Source of the DNA: Streptomyces sp. NBC_01446
GTDB lineage: Bacteria; Actinomycetota; Actinomycetes; Streptomycetales; Streptomycetaceae
NCBI RefSeq assembly: GCF_026340095.1
Contig: NZ_JAPEPO010000002.1
Location: forward strand, 558,001-622,000
DNA length: 64,000 nt
Direction of reading: 5' to 3'
Shown piece by piece: positions 45,583-55,495 of this stretch. Position 1 is the first letter of the stretch, and each line of letters begins with the position of its first letter. A program made the translations under genes and the position numbers. The notes below the pieces were generated by a model, which was given only the letters and a program-made list of their open reading frames with translations, was not told the DNA's origin and made no database searches.

Positions 45583-46713
45583 ATGAACACACCCCGAACG
45601 GTCCTCGTCGTCGGCGGCGGCGCGGCCGGCAACGCCGCCACGATCCTGCTGCGCCGGTCCGGTATCGCCGTCGATCTGATCGAGGCGAAGGAGGACTGGA
45701 ACGCCACGGCCGGCTCCGGCATCACCCTCCAGGGCAATGCCCTGCGTGTGCTGCGTGAACTGGGCGTGTGGGAGCAGGTGGAGAAGTCCGGGTTCGGTTT
45801 CGGCGCGGTCGGCATCACGGCTCCCGACGGCACCGTCCTGCACGTCGCCGAGGACCTGCGCACCGGCGGCGACGACCTGCCCGCCACCGTCGGCATGCAG
45901 CGCCCACAGTTGCAGCGCATCCTGATCGACGCGGTCCGCGCGAGCGGCGCCACCATACGTCTGGGTGTCCGGGCCACGTCTCTGGACCAGGACGGCGACA
46001 GCATCACCGCGCGCTTCAGCGACGGCAGCGAGGGCCGCTACGACCTGGTGATCGCGGCCGACGGTCTGGGCTCCACCACCCGCGCGGCCATCGGCATCCC
46101 CGACAGGCCCGAGCCCACGGGCATGGCCATCTGGCGCATCGCCGCGCCGCGTCCGGCCGGCGTGACCCGCACGAACCTCGCTTACGGCGGCCCGGCCTAC
46201 ATCGCCGGGTACTGCCCCACCAGCGACACGACCCTGTACGCGTACGTCGTCGAGGGCAACCGCGACCGCGCCACGATCCCACCTGAGTCGTACGCCGAGG
46301 AGATGCGCTCCCTGGCCGAGCTCTACGGCGGATTCTGGCCTGAGATCACCGCGCATATATCGGACCCGGCGAAGGTCAACTACACCTGGTTCGACCGGAT
46401 GTTGGTCGAGGGCTCCTGGCACCGCGGCCGGGTCATCCTGGTCGGCGACGCCGCGCACTGCTGCCCGCCCACTCTCGCCCAGGGCGCCGCGCTGTCCCTG
46501 GAGGACGCCTGGGTGCTCGCCCAGATGCTGACCGCCGCCTACGTCTGGGACGACGCGCTGTTCCAGGCGTACTACGAGCGGCGGATCCAGCGCGTGCGTC
46601 CTGTCGTCGAGGCGTCCGTCCAGATCGGGCAGTGGCAGCTCGACGGCGTGCGCGACGCCGACGTCCCCGGCCTGATGGGCCGCACGATGACCATGATCAG
46701 GGAGCTGCCGTGA
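45583..46713 (+). CDS. FAD-dependent aromatic monooxygenase
   Basis: The 376-residue protein has the FAD motif VLVVGGGAAGNAATILLRRS (residues about 7-26), the DG motif YDLVIAADGLGSTTR (about 153-167) and the second FAD motif RVILVGDAAHCCPPTLAQGA (about 285-304). This is the class A flavoprotein hydroxylase family (p-hydroxybenzoate or salicylate hydroxylase type). It would use NAD(P)H and O2 to add a hydroxyl group to an aromatic ring, sometimes with decarboxylation. Its stop overlaps the next start (GTGA). Confidence 0.9.
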   Translation: MNTPRTVLVVGGGAAGNAATILLRRSGIAVDLIEAKEDWNATAGSGITLQGNALRVLRELGVWEQVEKSGFGFGAVGITAPDGTVLHVAEDLRTGGDDLPATVGMQRPQLQRILIDAVRASGATIRLGVRATSLDQDGDSITARFSDGSEGRYDLVIAADGLGSTTRAAIGIPDRPEPTGMAIWRIAAPRPAGVTRTNLAYGGPAYIAGYCPTSDTTLYAYVVEGNRDRATIPPESYAEEMRSLAELYGGFWPEITAHISDPAKVNYTWFDRMLVEGSWHRGRVILVGDAAHCCPPTLAQGAALSLEDAWVLAQMLTAAYVWDDALFQAYYERRIQRVRPVVEASVQIGQWQLDGVRDADVPGLMGRTMTMIRELP

Positions 46714-47708
46714 CACCGCCCACCGTCGACGTGCACGCGCACGTCCTGCTGCACGAGGTAGAGGCTCTGGTGGAGGGCCTGCCGGGGCTGGTCGATGCGC
46801 GAGCCCTGGATGCCCGGCGCAACGGTCCCGCCGCCCTCGCCGTCAACGGCCCGATGATCAGCGAGCGGCTCCTCCGCTTGACCGACGTGGCAGCACGGCT
46901 CGCTGCGATGGATGCCCAGGGCGTGGACGTCCAACTGGTGAGCCCGTCCCCCTCGCACTACCACTACTGGGCTGACGAGGAGACGGCCGAGAAGGTGTAC
47001 CGGCTGGCCAACGAGGCGACAGCGGCGCACTGTTCACTCGCCCCCGACCGGCTGCGCGGCCTGGGGCTCGCACCGCTGCAGCACCCGGAACAGGCCGTTG
47101 GCGCACTCCAACATGCCCTGGAACAGGGCATGTTGGGCGTGGAGATCTCCAGCCACGCCCCGGGACGGGAGCTGTCCGATCCGGCCTACGAGCCTTTCTG
47201 GTCCCGCGCCGAGGACACGGGCGCGATCGTCTTCCTGCACCCGTTCGGCTGCACGCTCGACGAGCGACTCGACCACTGGTACCTCTCCAACACCGTCGGG
47301 CAACCCACCGAGAACGCCGTCGCCCTCTCGCACCTGATCTTCTCGGGTGTGCTCGACCGCCACCCCGGCCTGAAGATCGTCGTGGCGCACGGCGGCGGCT
47401 ATCTGCCCACGCACATCGGCCGCTCCGACCACGCCTGGTCGGCCCGCTCGGACGCGCGGGCCGGGTGCGCGCACCCGCCGAGCAGCTACCTCGGACGGCT
47501 GTACTTCGACTCTCTGGTCCACGACCCCTACGTGTTGCGGGAGTTGGTGCGGGCGGCCGGCGCGGACCGGGTGCTGCTCGGCTCCGACTTCCCCTTCGAC
47601 ATGGGCACCGAGGACCCGGTCGGCGCGCTGCGGGCCGCGCACCTGTCCGACGCCGATTTCCACGCCGTACGGGGCGGCAACGCCGCCGCTCTCTTCCGGA
47701 AGGACTGA
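46710..47708 (+). CDS. Amidohydrolase-family decarboxylase (ACMSD-like)
   Basis: The 332-residue protein starts at the GTG at 46710. It has the metal-binding VDVHAHVLL (HxH at about 7-9), further metal ligands in IVFLHPFGC and KIVVAHGGGYLP, and the catalytic Asp in LLGSDFPFDMG. This is the ACMSD / gamma-resorcylate / 5-carboxyvanillate decarboxylase group, which removes CO2 from aromatic acids or ring-cleavage products in a Zn- or Mn-dependent reaction. It is translationally coupled to the monooxygenase. Confidence 0.85.
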   Translation: MTPPTVDVHAHVLLHEVEALVEGLPGLVDARALDARRNGPAALAVNGPMISERLLRLTDVAARLAAMDAQGVDVQLVSPSPSHYHYWADEETAEKVYRLANEATAAHCSLAPDRLRGLGLAPLQHPEQAVGALQHALEQGMLGVEISSHAPGRELSDPAYEPFWSRAEDTGAIVFLHPFGCTLDERLDHWYLSNTVGQPTENAVALSHLIFSGVLDRHPGLKIVVAHGGGYLPTHIGRSDHAWSARSDARAGCAHPPSSYLGRLYFDSLVHDPYVLRELVRAAGADRVLLGSDFPFDMGTEDPVGALRAAHLSDADFHAVRGGNAAALFRKD

Positions 47709-47714
47709 TCCACC

Positions 47715-48653
47715 ATGAGTAACCGCCTGCTCACCCACCTGCGGCACGTCGACCTCGCCGTGCCGGACTACGACAAGCAGCTCGACTTCTACGCGGGTGT
47801 CTGGGGCCTGACGAAGGTCGAGGAAGGCTCCGGCATCTCCTTCCTCGCCGCCGAGGGCTCCCCCGAGCAGTACGTCGTCCGGCTGCGCAAGGCCGACGAC
47901 AAGCGCCTCGACCTGGTGTCGTACGGGGCGGCTTCGGCTGCGGATGTGGACACGCTTGCCGAGCAACTCCTTGTGGGGAAAGTGGAGTTGATCACGCGTC
48001 CTGGCAAGGTCGACTCCCCGGGCGGCGGCTACGGCTTCCGGTTCTTCGACGTCGACGGGCGCACCATCGAGGTCTCCGCCGACGTCGAAGTACGACAGCA
48101 CCGCAAGATCGAGGAGAAGGAGGCCATCCCCGTCAAGCTCTCCCACGTCGTCCTCAACTCCCCCGACCTGAACCGGACGCGGGACTGGTACGAGCGCCAT
48201 CTCGGCTTCGCCCTGTCCGACACGCTGTCCTCGCCGCACATGGGCGAGGTCATGCACTTCATGCGGATCAGCAACCAGCACCACTCCATGGCGATCGCGC
48301 AGGGCCCGCACACCTCCCTGCACCACGTCTCGTTCGAGATGCGCGGCCTCGACGAGTACATGCGCGGCTCCGGCCGGGTGATGCGGGCCGGCTTCCGGAA
48401 GATCTGGGGTCCGGGACGGCACATGGCGGGCGACAACACGTTCACATATTTCCTCGACCCGCACGGCAACACCGTCGAGTACACGACGGAGTTGGAGAGC
48501 CTCGACGAGGACACCTGGCACCCGCACGTGTACGACTTCTCGCAGCCCGAGGTCACCGACCAGTGGGGCACGGCCAACGCGATGAACGAACTCGTCGCCA
48601 AGGAGTCGTTCAACGACGTCGACCGCGGTGTGTTCGTCGCCCCGCCGGTCTGA
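47715..48653 (+). CDS. Extradiol ring-cleavage dioxygenase (VOC fold)
   Basis: The 312-residue protein has two vicinal-oxygen-chelate domains. The N-terminal one starts LRHVDLAVPDYDKQLDFYAG. The C-terminal one has LSHVVLNSPDLNRTRDWYER (first His ligand), SLHHVSFEMRG (second His) and FLDPHGNTVEYTTELE (Glu ligand). The 2-His-1-Glu set and the two-domain size match type I extradiol dioxygenases acting on catechols. It lies six bases after the amidohydrolase stop. It should cleave the dihydroxy-aromatic made by the monooxygenase. Confidence 0.9.
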   Translation: MSNRLLTHLRHVDLAVPDYDKQLDFYAGVWGLTKVEEGSGISFLAAEGSPEQYVVRLRKADDKRLDLVSYGAASAADVDTLAEQLLVGKVELITRPGKVDSPGGGYGFRFFDVDGRTIEVSADVEVRQHRKIEEKEAIPVKLSHVVLNSPDLNRTRDWYERHLGFALSDTLSSPHMGEVMHFMRISNQHHSMAIAQGPHTSLHHVSFEMRGLDEYMRGSGRVMRAGFRKIWGPGRHMAGDNTFTYFLDPHGNTVEYTTELESLDEDTWHPHVYDFSQPEVTDQWGTANAMNELVAKESFNDVDRGVFVAPPV

Positions 48654-48748
48654 TCCCACCCGAGTTCCGGGGGCGCGGCGGCCCTGTCATGCCCTGACTC
48701 CACGCTCCGCGCTCCCGGCCCGCATTCCGCGTGCCAGGAGAATCCCTC

Positions 48749-49720
48749 ATGCGCTTCGCCACCTACGTACACCAGCACCAGACACACGCCGCCGTCGTCG
48801 AGGCGGACGGCACCCTGTACCCCGTACCGGGTGTGCGCTCCTTGACCGAACTGATCGAGTCGGCCAACGGGTTGGCAGCCCTGCTGCAGACGGGCGCCGC
48901 GTCCCTCGGCGCGCCACCCGGACCGCATGTCTCCCAGGTCCGCCTGCTGCCGCCCCTCCAGCCCGCATCCATACGGGACTTCGTCACCTTCGAGGAGCAC
49001 GTCGAGGGCGTACGCCGCTCCGTCGACGGCGTCAGCGGCGTGCCCGAGCAGTGGTACGCGGCCCCCACCTTCTACTTCACCAACCCCCACGCGGTGTTCG
49101 GCCCGCACGACGACATCCCCATGCCACCCGGATCCGCTCTCCTCGACTACGAACTCGAAGTGGCCGCCGTCATCGGTCGCGAGGGGCGCGATCTCACCCC
49201 CGGGCAGGCCCGTGACCACATCGTCGGCTACACCGTCTTCAACGACTGGTCCGCCCGCGACCTCCAGTCCGCCGAGATGAAGGTCGGCCTCGGCCCCTGC
49301 AAGGGCAAGGACACCGCCACCACGCTCGGCCCGTGTCTGGTCACCGCCGACGAGCTGGAGCCGTACCGCGACGGTGACGGCTTCCTGCGCCTGGCCCTCA
49401 CGGCCGATGTCAACGGGCAGGTGGTCGGCAAGGACCTGCTGTCCAACATGAGCTGGACCTTCGAGGAGATGGTCGCCTACGCCTCACGCGGCACGCGCGT
49501 CGTCCCCGGCGACGTCCTGGGCTCCGGCACCTGCGGCAACGGCGGCTGCCTCGCCGAACTGTGGGGAATACGCGGCGAACACACCTCGCCGCCGCTGAGG
49601 GCCGGCGACACGGTCACGCTGACCGCCGAGGGCATCGGCTCCGTATCCAACACCGTCGTCCTCGGCGCGGACCCGGTCCCGCTCCCGGCTGGGCGCCGAC
49701 GTACCCGGGAGCGGCCGTGA
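48749..49720 (+). CDS. Fumarylacetoacetate hydrolase-family protein 2
   Basis: The 323-residue protein starts at the ATG at 48749 with AGGAGAA upstream. The FAH domain shows FVTFEEHVEG, LLDYELEVAAVIGREGRDLT (ExE), VGYTVFNDWSARDLQ, KGKDTATTLGPCLVTADEL and PGDVLGSGTCGNGGCLAELW. This is the group of hydratases and isomerases for meta-cleavage products (HpcE/MhpD-like). It differs strongly from FAH protein 1, so the two probably catalyse different steps. Its TGA overlaps a GTG that begins the SDR remnant. Confidence 0.85.
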   Translation: MRFATYVHQHQTHAAVVEADGTLYPVPGVRSLTELIESANGLAALLQTGAASLGAPPGPHVSQVRLLPPLQPASIRDFVTFEEHVEGVRRSVDGVSGVPEQWYAAPTFYFTNPHAVFGPHDDIPMPPGSALLDYELEVAAVIGREGRDLTPGQARDHIVGYTVFNDWSARDLQSAEMKVGLGPCKGKDTATTLGPCLVTADELEPYRDGDGFLRLALTADVNGQVVGKDLLSNMSWTFEEMVAYASRGTRVVPGDVLGSGTCGNGGCLAELWGIRGEHTSPPLRAGDTVTLTAEGIGSVSNTVVLGADPVPLPAGRRRTRERP

Positions 49721-49993
49721 ACAACATGCCAAGAGGCTCTTCGGGAAGGTCGTGGTCGTCAGAACGGAGATGACCGCGTCGGCGGCACCCGCCTTCCGCG
49801 AGAGCAACCTCCGCGAGACACCCCTCGGCCGCACGGGCACGGTCGACGAGATCACTCCGCTCGTCGCCTTCCTGCTGTCCGACGAAGCCTCCTTCGTCAC
49901 CGGCGCCGAAATCCCCGTGGACGGCGGCTGCACCGCCCACGGGGGCGCGCCAAGTCGATCTCCGACGCCCTGCGACCGGGAGCCGACGCGTGA
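49717..49993 (+). pseudogene. SDR oxidoreductase, C-terminal remnant
   Basis: A GTG overlaps the FAH stop but its frame closes after 18 codons. In another frame the end of an SDR is readable: VVVVRTEMTASAAPAFRESN, LRETPLGRTGTVDEITPLVA, FLLSDEASFVTGAEIPVDGG. A single-base shift near 49945-49951 moves the end into a third frame reading KSISDALRPGADA and TGA at 49991. The Rossmann region and catalytic Tyr-x3-Lys are gone. It was probably the dehydrogenase of the catabolic operon. Confidence 0.8.
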
Positions 49994-50156
49994 AGCGCCT
50001 GGAGTGAAGGGTCGGCCTGATCCCCGGCACCGCCCGCGGCCAGGGACGGGGAGCGGCGCTGGTCGCCGCGTCCCCGGCCCATGTCGACTCACCCATTGCG
50101 CACCCACCACTCACTCCAGCTCAGGCGAGCCAGTCACAGGATCGCCGGAAGCCCGC

Positions 50157-51677
50157 TCAGGCCTTGCCCTGCATGCTGCTCCGGGCAGGGTTGGCCTGCT
50201 TCGCCGCCTTGGGGTCCTTCTCGTCAGCCTTGGCTCGCACGCCCTGCTGGATGCGCTCGCCGAGGGCCTTGTCGATGTTGGACCAGTACTCGAAGGCCCT
50301 GGCGAGGACGGGTTCACTCACCCCGTTGAGCAGGTGCCCGACGACGTTGTCCACGAGCCGGTCGCGCGCGGCGTCGTCAAGGACCTCGCGCACCAGCGTT
50401 CCCGGCTGGCCCCAGTCGTCGTCATCGGCATGGTCGACGTACGCGGCGCGCGTGATGTCGCCGTCCGCGTGCCAGCTGGGCGGTGCGTAGCGGCCCGAGT
50501 CGGCTGCCGGGCCGCCCTTGGAGTTGGGGGCGTAAACCGGGTCCTCGGTCTTGCGGTACGCCATGGCTCCGTCTTTGGAGTACGTGTTCAGCGGCGCGAC
50601 GGGAGCGTTGACCGGCAGCTGCTGGTAGTTGCCGCCGATGCGGTGACGGTGCGCGTCGGCGTAGGAGAAGAGTCGCGCCAGCAGCATGCGGTCGGGGCTG
50701 GGGCCGATGCCGGGGACGAGGTTGTTGGGCTGGAACGCGGCCTGTTCGATCTCGGCGTGATTGTCCGTGGGGTTGCGGTCGAGGGTCATCCTGCCGACCT
50801 CGATCAGCGGGTAGTCGCTGTGCGGCCACACCTTGGTCAGATCGAACGGGTTGAAGCGGTAGGTGGCCGCTTCCTCGTACGGCATGATCTGCACCTTGAG
50901 CGTCCAGCTCGGGTACTCGCCGTCCCGGATGTGCTCGAAGAGATCCCGGGTGTGATAGTCGGTGTCGACCGCACACATCTGGTCACCCTCGTCCTGGGTG
51001 AAGAACTCGATGCCCTGGTCGGTCTTGAAGTGGTACTTCACCCAGAACCGCTCGCCCTGCGCGTTGATCCACATGTACGTGTGCGAGGTGTAGCCGTTCA
51101 TGTGGCGCCAGGAGCGCGGGATGCCCCGGTCGCTCATCAGCCACGTGACCTGGTGCGCGGACTCGGGCGAGAGGGTCCAGAAGTCCCACTGCATGTCGTG
51201 GTCACGGAGGTTGTTGTCCGCGCGGCGTTTCTGGGAGCGGATGAAGTGCTGGAACTTCATCGGGTCCTTCACGAAGAAGACCGGGGTGTTGTTCCCCACC
51301 ATGTCGTAGTTGCCCTCGGTGGTGTAGAACTTCACCGCGAATCCGCGCGGGTCACGCCAGGTGTCCGGGCTCCCGCGCTCACCGGCGACGGTCGAGAACC
51401 GGATCACCAGATCGGTGCGCGTGCCCGGCTGGAAGACCGCGGCCTTCGTGTAGGCGCTGACGTCTCCGGTGACTTCGAAGTGGCCGAAGGCGCCGCTTCC
51501 CTTGGCGTGCGGCTGCCGCTCAGGAATGCGCTCCCGGTTGAACTGCGCCATCTGCTCGATCAGATAGGAGTCCTGCAGGAGGATCGGGCCACCGGCGCCG
51601 ACGGTGAGCGAGTGTTCGTCGCTCTCGACCGGAACGCCGGCATCCGTGGTGGTCGCCTTGCCTGTCACGTCGTTCAT
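50157..51677 (-). CDS. Monofunctional haem catalase
   Basis: The 506-residue protein is a small-subunit catalase. The catalytic His 57 lies in [13 protein letters not shown] and the catalytic Asn at about 130 in [13 protein letters not shown]. The proximal haem Tyr at about 340 is in [14 protein letters not shown]. It starts with [20 protein letters not shown], typical of actinobacterial KatA-type enzymes. It converts hydrogen peroxide to water and oxygen in the cytoplasm. The H2O2-producing type of enzyme (PoxB-like) is the next gene upstream on the same strand. Confidence 0.95.
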   Translation of the reverse strand: MNDVTGKATTTDAGVPVESDEHSLTVGAGGPILLQDSYLIEQMAQFNRERIPERQPHAKGSGAFGHFEVTGDVSAYTKAAVFQPGTRTDLVIRFSTVAGERGSPDTWRDPRGFAVKFYTTEGNYDMVGNNTPVFFVKDPMKFQHFIRSQKRRADNNLRDHDMQWDFWTLSPESAHQVTWLMSDRGIPRSWRHMNGYTSHTYMWINAQGERFWVKYHFKTDQGIEFFTQDEGDQMCAVDTDYHTRDLFEHIRDGEYPSWTLKVQIMPYEEAATYRFNPFDLTKVWPHSDYPLIEVGRMTLDRNPTDNHAEIEQAAFQPNNLVPGIGPSPDRMLLARLFSYADAHRHRIGGNYQQLPVNAPVAPLNTYSKDGAMAYRKTEDPVYAPNSKGGPAADSGRYAPPSWHADGDITRAAYVDHADDDDWGQPGTLVREVLDDAARDRLVDNVVGHLLNGVSEPVLARAFEYWSNIDKALGERIQQGVRAKADEKDPKAAKQANPARSSMQGKA

Positions 51678-51941
51678 GAGCTACGTGCGCCTTTCGATCG
51701 GTGTGTTCGTCGCGCCGCGAGGCCAGGCCCGCGGCTACGGAGGGTCACGGCGGGAAGCTTCGCAGCTGATCGGCAGATACCTGGGCATGCTGGTCCACAT
51801 CCAGACTGCGGCTTCTTCGCTCATTCGGCCTTTTTTCCAGCTCGGCCACACCCCTCCTGGGTGATCTTTCGTCGGTCGGGGTCCGCGTGCCCGCGTTCAC
51901 GCCGCCGATACGTGCCGGGTCCCGGATTCCCGGGCCGGAGG

Positions 51942-53672
51942 TCAGCGTCCGCCGGGGCTCGTGAGGTTCTCGCGGATCTTGGCGATGGCGAAGCCCCAGC
52001 CCTGCTGGATGGTCGGCTTGGCGGGCACGGCGATCTCCTCCGGGTTGGTGAGGACGTCCAGGAGGACCGGTCCCGGCGTGGCGAAGGCCCGGCTGACGCC
52101 CTCGGCCAGGTCCTCGGCCCGGCTCACCCGGATGCCGGTGATGCCGAGTGCCTCGGCGACCGCGGCGAAATCCGGGTTGTCGAGCTCCGTGCCGAATTCC
52201 GGCAGGCCCGCCTGCTCCTGCTCCAGCTTCACCATCCCGAGGCGCTGGTTGTCGAAGACGACGAGCTTCACCGGCAGTCGCTGGCTACGGACGGTCATGA
52301 GATCGCCGAGGAGCATCCCGAGTCCGCCGTCGCCGCAGAAGGCGACGACCTGCCGGTCGGGATCCAGGAGCTGTGCGCCGATCGCCTGCGGCATGGCGTT
52401 GGCCATCGAGCCGAGGTTGTAGGAGCCGAGCAGGCGACGGGATCCGCGCATCTCGACGAAGCGTGACAGCCAGACGGTGGCCATGCCCGTGTCCGAGGTG
52501 AAGACGGCGTCGTCGGCAGCCAGGACGTCCACGGCGGCGGCCAGCGCCTCGGGGCGGACCAGGTGGTCGCGGTTGTCGAAGGCGGACCGCACCTTGCCGA
52601 TCAGCCCGCGGTCGTGGCCGGGCGCGGCCAGCCGCTGCTGTCCCTGCTGCCAGGTGCCGAACTTCTCGCGCGCGTCATCCAGGTGTTCGCGGTCCTTGCG
52701 GCGCTCCAGCCGCTCCAGGAGGCCCCGCACCGTGGGACCGACGTCGGCGGCGAGGGCCACGTCGACCGGGACACGTCGCCCGATGTGCTCGGCGACCCGA
52801 TCGACCTGGACGACCTTCTTGCCCTCCGGGTACCACTCCCGGTACGGAAAGTCGGTGCCGAGCAGCAGCAGGGTGTCCGCTCCGTCCATCGCGTGCGCGG
52901 CGGCCGGGTTGCCGATCAGCCCGGTCTGGCCTACCTGGTAGGGGTTGTCGCCCTCGAAGCCTTCCTTGGCCTTGAGCGTGAGCACCATGGGCGAGGCCAG
53001 TCGGTCCGCGAGGGCGAGGACGTCCTCGCGGGCGCCGCGCGCTCCCCGGCCGACGAGCATCGTGACCTTGCCGCCGTCGCGGAGCGCGTCGGCCGCCTCG
53101 TCCAGTACCGGATCGTCGGGCCGGTTGGCCGAACCGGCGACGGAGAGGCGGGCCGGCCGGTCCGCCGGCAGTTCCTGGTCGCCGATGTCGCCGGGGACGG
53201 TCAGCACGGCCACACCGCGCCGCCCGATCGCAGTGCGCACCGCGATCTCCAGCAGGCCGGGCATCTGCTCCGCAGACGTGACGGTGGCGCGGAACACGGC
53301 GACATCGCGGAAGAGCAGGTCGTTGTCGACCTCCTGGAAGTAGTCCGTGCCCACCTCCGCGAGAGGCACCTGCCCGGCGACCGCAAGCACCGGGGTTCCA
53401 CTCTTCGCCGCGTCGTACAGACCGTTCAGCAGGTGCACGGAGCCAGGTCCCACGGTGCCCATGCAGACCCCGAGGGTGTCGGCGAGCTGGGACTGGGCCC
53501 CGGCGGCGAACGCGGCGGCCTCCTCGTGCCGGCACCCGACCCATTCGACGGACCCGGACGCGCGGATGGCATCGGTGAAGGGATTGAGAGCATCCCCCAC
53601 CACGCCGAAGACATGGCGTACTCCGAGTTCCTCCAAGGCGTCGATCACGACGCGGGCCACGGTTCGGCTCAT
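51942..53672 (-). CDS. poxB: Thiamine-diphosphate enzyme, pyruvate oxidase/dehydrogenase (PoxB) type
   Basis: The 576-residue protein has the three-domain TPP layout. The N-terminal Pyr domain carries the activating Glu in GCRHEEAAAFAAGAQ (about 50), then a FAD-binding middle domain, then the PP domain with the ThDP motif AFCGDGGLGMLLGDLMTVRS (about 443-462). TDYFQEVDNDLLFRDV and the overall look match PoxB of actinobacteria, a peripheral flavoprotein that turns pyruvate into acetate and CO2. It is a monocistronic-looking gene upstream of catalase on the same strand. Confidence 0.9.
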   Translation of the reverse strand: MSRTVARVVIDALEELGVRHVFGVVGDALNPFTDAIRASGSVEWVGCRHEEAAAFAAGAQSQLADTLGVCMGTVGPGSVHLLNGLYDAAKSGTPVLAVAGQVPLAEVGTDYFQEVDNDLLFRDVAVFRATVTSAEQMPGLLEIAVRTAIGRRGVAVLTVPGDIGDQELPADRPARLSVAGSANRPDDPVLDEAADALRDGGKVTMLVGRGARGAREDVLALADRLASPMVLTLKAKEGFEGDNPYQVGQTGLIGNPAAAHAMDGADTLLLLGTDFPYREWYPEGKKVVQVDRVAEHIGRRVPVDVALAADVGPTVRGLLERLERRKDREHLDDAREKFGTWQQGQQRLAAPGHDRGLIGKVRSAFDNRDHLVRPEALAAAVDVLAADDAVFTSDTGMATVWLSRFVEMRGSRRLLGSYNLGSMANAMPQAIGAQLLDPDRQVVAFCGDGGLGMLLGDLMTVRSQRLPVKLVVFDNQRLGMVKLEQEQAGLPEFGTELDNPDFAAVAEALGITGIRVSRAEDLAEGVSRAFATPGPVLLDVLTNPEEIAVPAKPTIQQGWGFAIAKIRENLTSPGGR

Positions 53673-53787
53673 GTGTGTCTCCTCTCGAACGACTCGAACG
53701 CTCGGCTGACTCGAATGATCGGTACGAGCTCCCGTCAGGCGTAGCCCTCGGGTATGGGGGGTCAGGCATGGGTGTCAGGTATGACCG

Positions 53788-55371
53788 TCAGGAGGCAAAG
53801 CTGTCCGGATCCGCTGCCTGCCAGTCGGCGGCCCAGCCCTCCGGCGGTTCGGCGAGCAGTTCACCGGGGGACAGCCACTCGTACAGTTCGGCGTAGGACC
53901 GGAACCGCCCATGGTCCTCGCGGCGCCGCAGCAGCCGAGGGCCCAGTTCCGCGGCGTCCCGTACGCCCATCGCCGCCATGATCTGCAACGCACTGTCAAC
54001 GGTGGCCTGTTGGTAGCGCGCGACGCGCGCGGCCTTGTCTACGATGTCGAGCGCGCGGGCCCGGCGCGGATCCTGGGTGGTCACGCCGGTCGGGCAATGG
54101 TTGGTGTGACAGCGCTGGGCCTGGATACACCCGACAGCGAACATCATCGCCCGGGCCGCGTTGGTGTAGTCGGCACCCATGGCCAGGCGCTTGACGATGT
54201 CGGAACCCGTCGCCACCTTGCCGCTCGCACCGATCCGGATCCGTTCCCTCAGCCCCGCGCCGGTCAGGGCGCTGTGCACGGTGAACAAGCCGTCGGTGAG
54301 CGGCATGCCGAGGTGGTCGGCGAATTCCAGCGGCGCTGCGCCGGTACCGCCCTCCGCACCGTCCACCACGATGAAGTCCGCAGTGGTCCCTTCCTCCCGC
54401 ATGGCTTTGCACACGGCGAGGAACTGTGTCCTGGATCCGGGGCACAGCTTGAAGCCCACCGGTTTGCCGTTGGCCAGTTCCCGCATCCGGGCCAGGAACC
54501 GGACGAGTTCGCGCGGGGTGGAGAAGACGCGGTGGTACGGCGGCGACACTATGGTCTCGCCTTCGGGAACACCTCGGACCGAAGCGATCTCGGCGTTCAC
54601 CTTGCTGCCCGGCAGGACACCTCCGATCCCGGGCTTGGCCCCCTGCGACAGCTTGAGCGACACACACCGAACGGACGGATGAGCGGCCTTCTCGGCGAAC
54701 TGCCGCGCGTCGAAATCCCCTTCACGGGTGCGGCAGCCGAAGTAGCCCGTGCCGATCTCCCAGACGAGGTCACCGCCGGGGCGCAGATGGTACGTCGACA
54801 GGCCGCCCTCCCCGGTGTCGTGTGCGAACCCGCCGCGTGCCGCACCGGTGTTCAGAGCCACGACGGCGTTCGACGAGAGCGAACCGAAGCTCATCGCCGA
54901 GACGTTGAGAAGGGCCATGTCGTACGGCTCGGTGCAGTCGGGGCCGCCGATCCGGACACGGGGCGGCGTGTCGGGCACGTCCACCGGGGCCATGGACGGC
55001 ACGAGGAACTCGTAACCGCGATCGTCCATGTCACGCTCGCTGCCGAACGGTTCCTCGGCGGCGACGCCCTTGGCCCGCTCGTAGACGATGGTGCGGGTGT
55101 CCCGGTCGTAGGGCCTGCCGTCGTAGTTGCGCTCCACGAAGTACTGCTGCAGCTCCGGGCGCAACCTCTCCATGAGGAAGCGCAGGTGGCCGAGCACGGG
55201 GTAGTTCCGCAGTACAGCGTGCCGGCGCTGGACCAGGTCGTAGACGCCGGTCAGCGCCGCGGCCGTGAGCGGGGCCGCAGCGAACCACCACCACTGAGAT
55301 GCCGAGAGAGTGAGCAGCAGACTGCCGAGCGCGCAGGCCGTCAGCAGCCCCACCGTTGCGATACGCGTCAT
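53788..55371 (-). CDS. FMN-binding glutamate synthase-like protein with N-terminal membrane anchor
   Basis: The 527-residue protein starts at the ATG at 55371. Two membrane segments come first (VGLLTACALGSLLLTL and WWWFAAAPLTAAALTGVY). The synthase domain follows, with MSFGSLSSNAVVALN, GEGGLSTYHLRPGGDLVWEI, LSQGAKPGIGGVLPGSKV, VVDGAEGGTGAAPLEF and the Fe-S type CIQAQRCHTNHCPTGV. The amidotransferase domain of true GltB is absent. Such stand-alone proteins exist in many bacteria and their reaction is not known. Confidence 0.85.
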   Translation of the reverse strand: MTRIATVGLLTACALGSLLLTLSASQWWWFAAAPLTAAALTGVYDLVQRRHAVLRNYPVLGHLRFLMERLRPELQQYFVERNYDGRPYDRDTRTIVYERAKGVAAEEPFGSERDMDDRGYEFLVPSMAPVDVPDTPPRVRIGGPDCTEPYDMALLNVSAMSFGSLSSNAVVALNTGAARGGFAHDTGEGGLSTYHLRPGGDLVWEIGTGYFGCRTREGDFDARQFAEKAAHPSVRCVSLKLSQGAKPGIGGVLPGSKVNAEIASVRGVPEGETIVSPPYHRVFSTPRELVRFLARMRELANGKPVGFKLCPGSRTQFLAVCKAMREEGTTADFIVVDGAEGGTGAAPLEFADHLGMPLTDGLFTVHSALTGAGLRERIRIGASGKVATGSDIVKRLAMGADYTNAARAMMFAVGCIQAQRCHTNHCPTGVTTQDPRRARALDIVDKAARVARYQQATVDSALQIMAAMGVRDAAELGPRLLRRREDHGRFRSYAELYEWLSPGELLAEPPEGWAADWQAADPDSFAS

Positions 55372-55495
55372 GGTCCTCGTTGTCCTCGTCCAACTGGGCT
55401 GCGGCTCTGGCGAGTCCGCGTCACTGCTGTCGTGGGCACGGCGAGGGGGCCGACCGCACGTAGCGGCCCGGTCCCCCCGTTCTGCGGAGGTCTGG

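Noticed and set aside
49994-52466. A very long plus-strand frame opposite catalase and the PoxB-type gene, continuous with the SDR remnant
   Set aside because: Only the first 70 or so residues match an SDR. The rest is antisense to genes with clear catalytic motifs.
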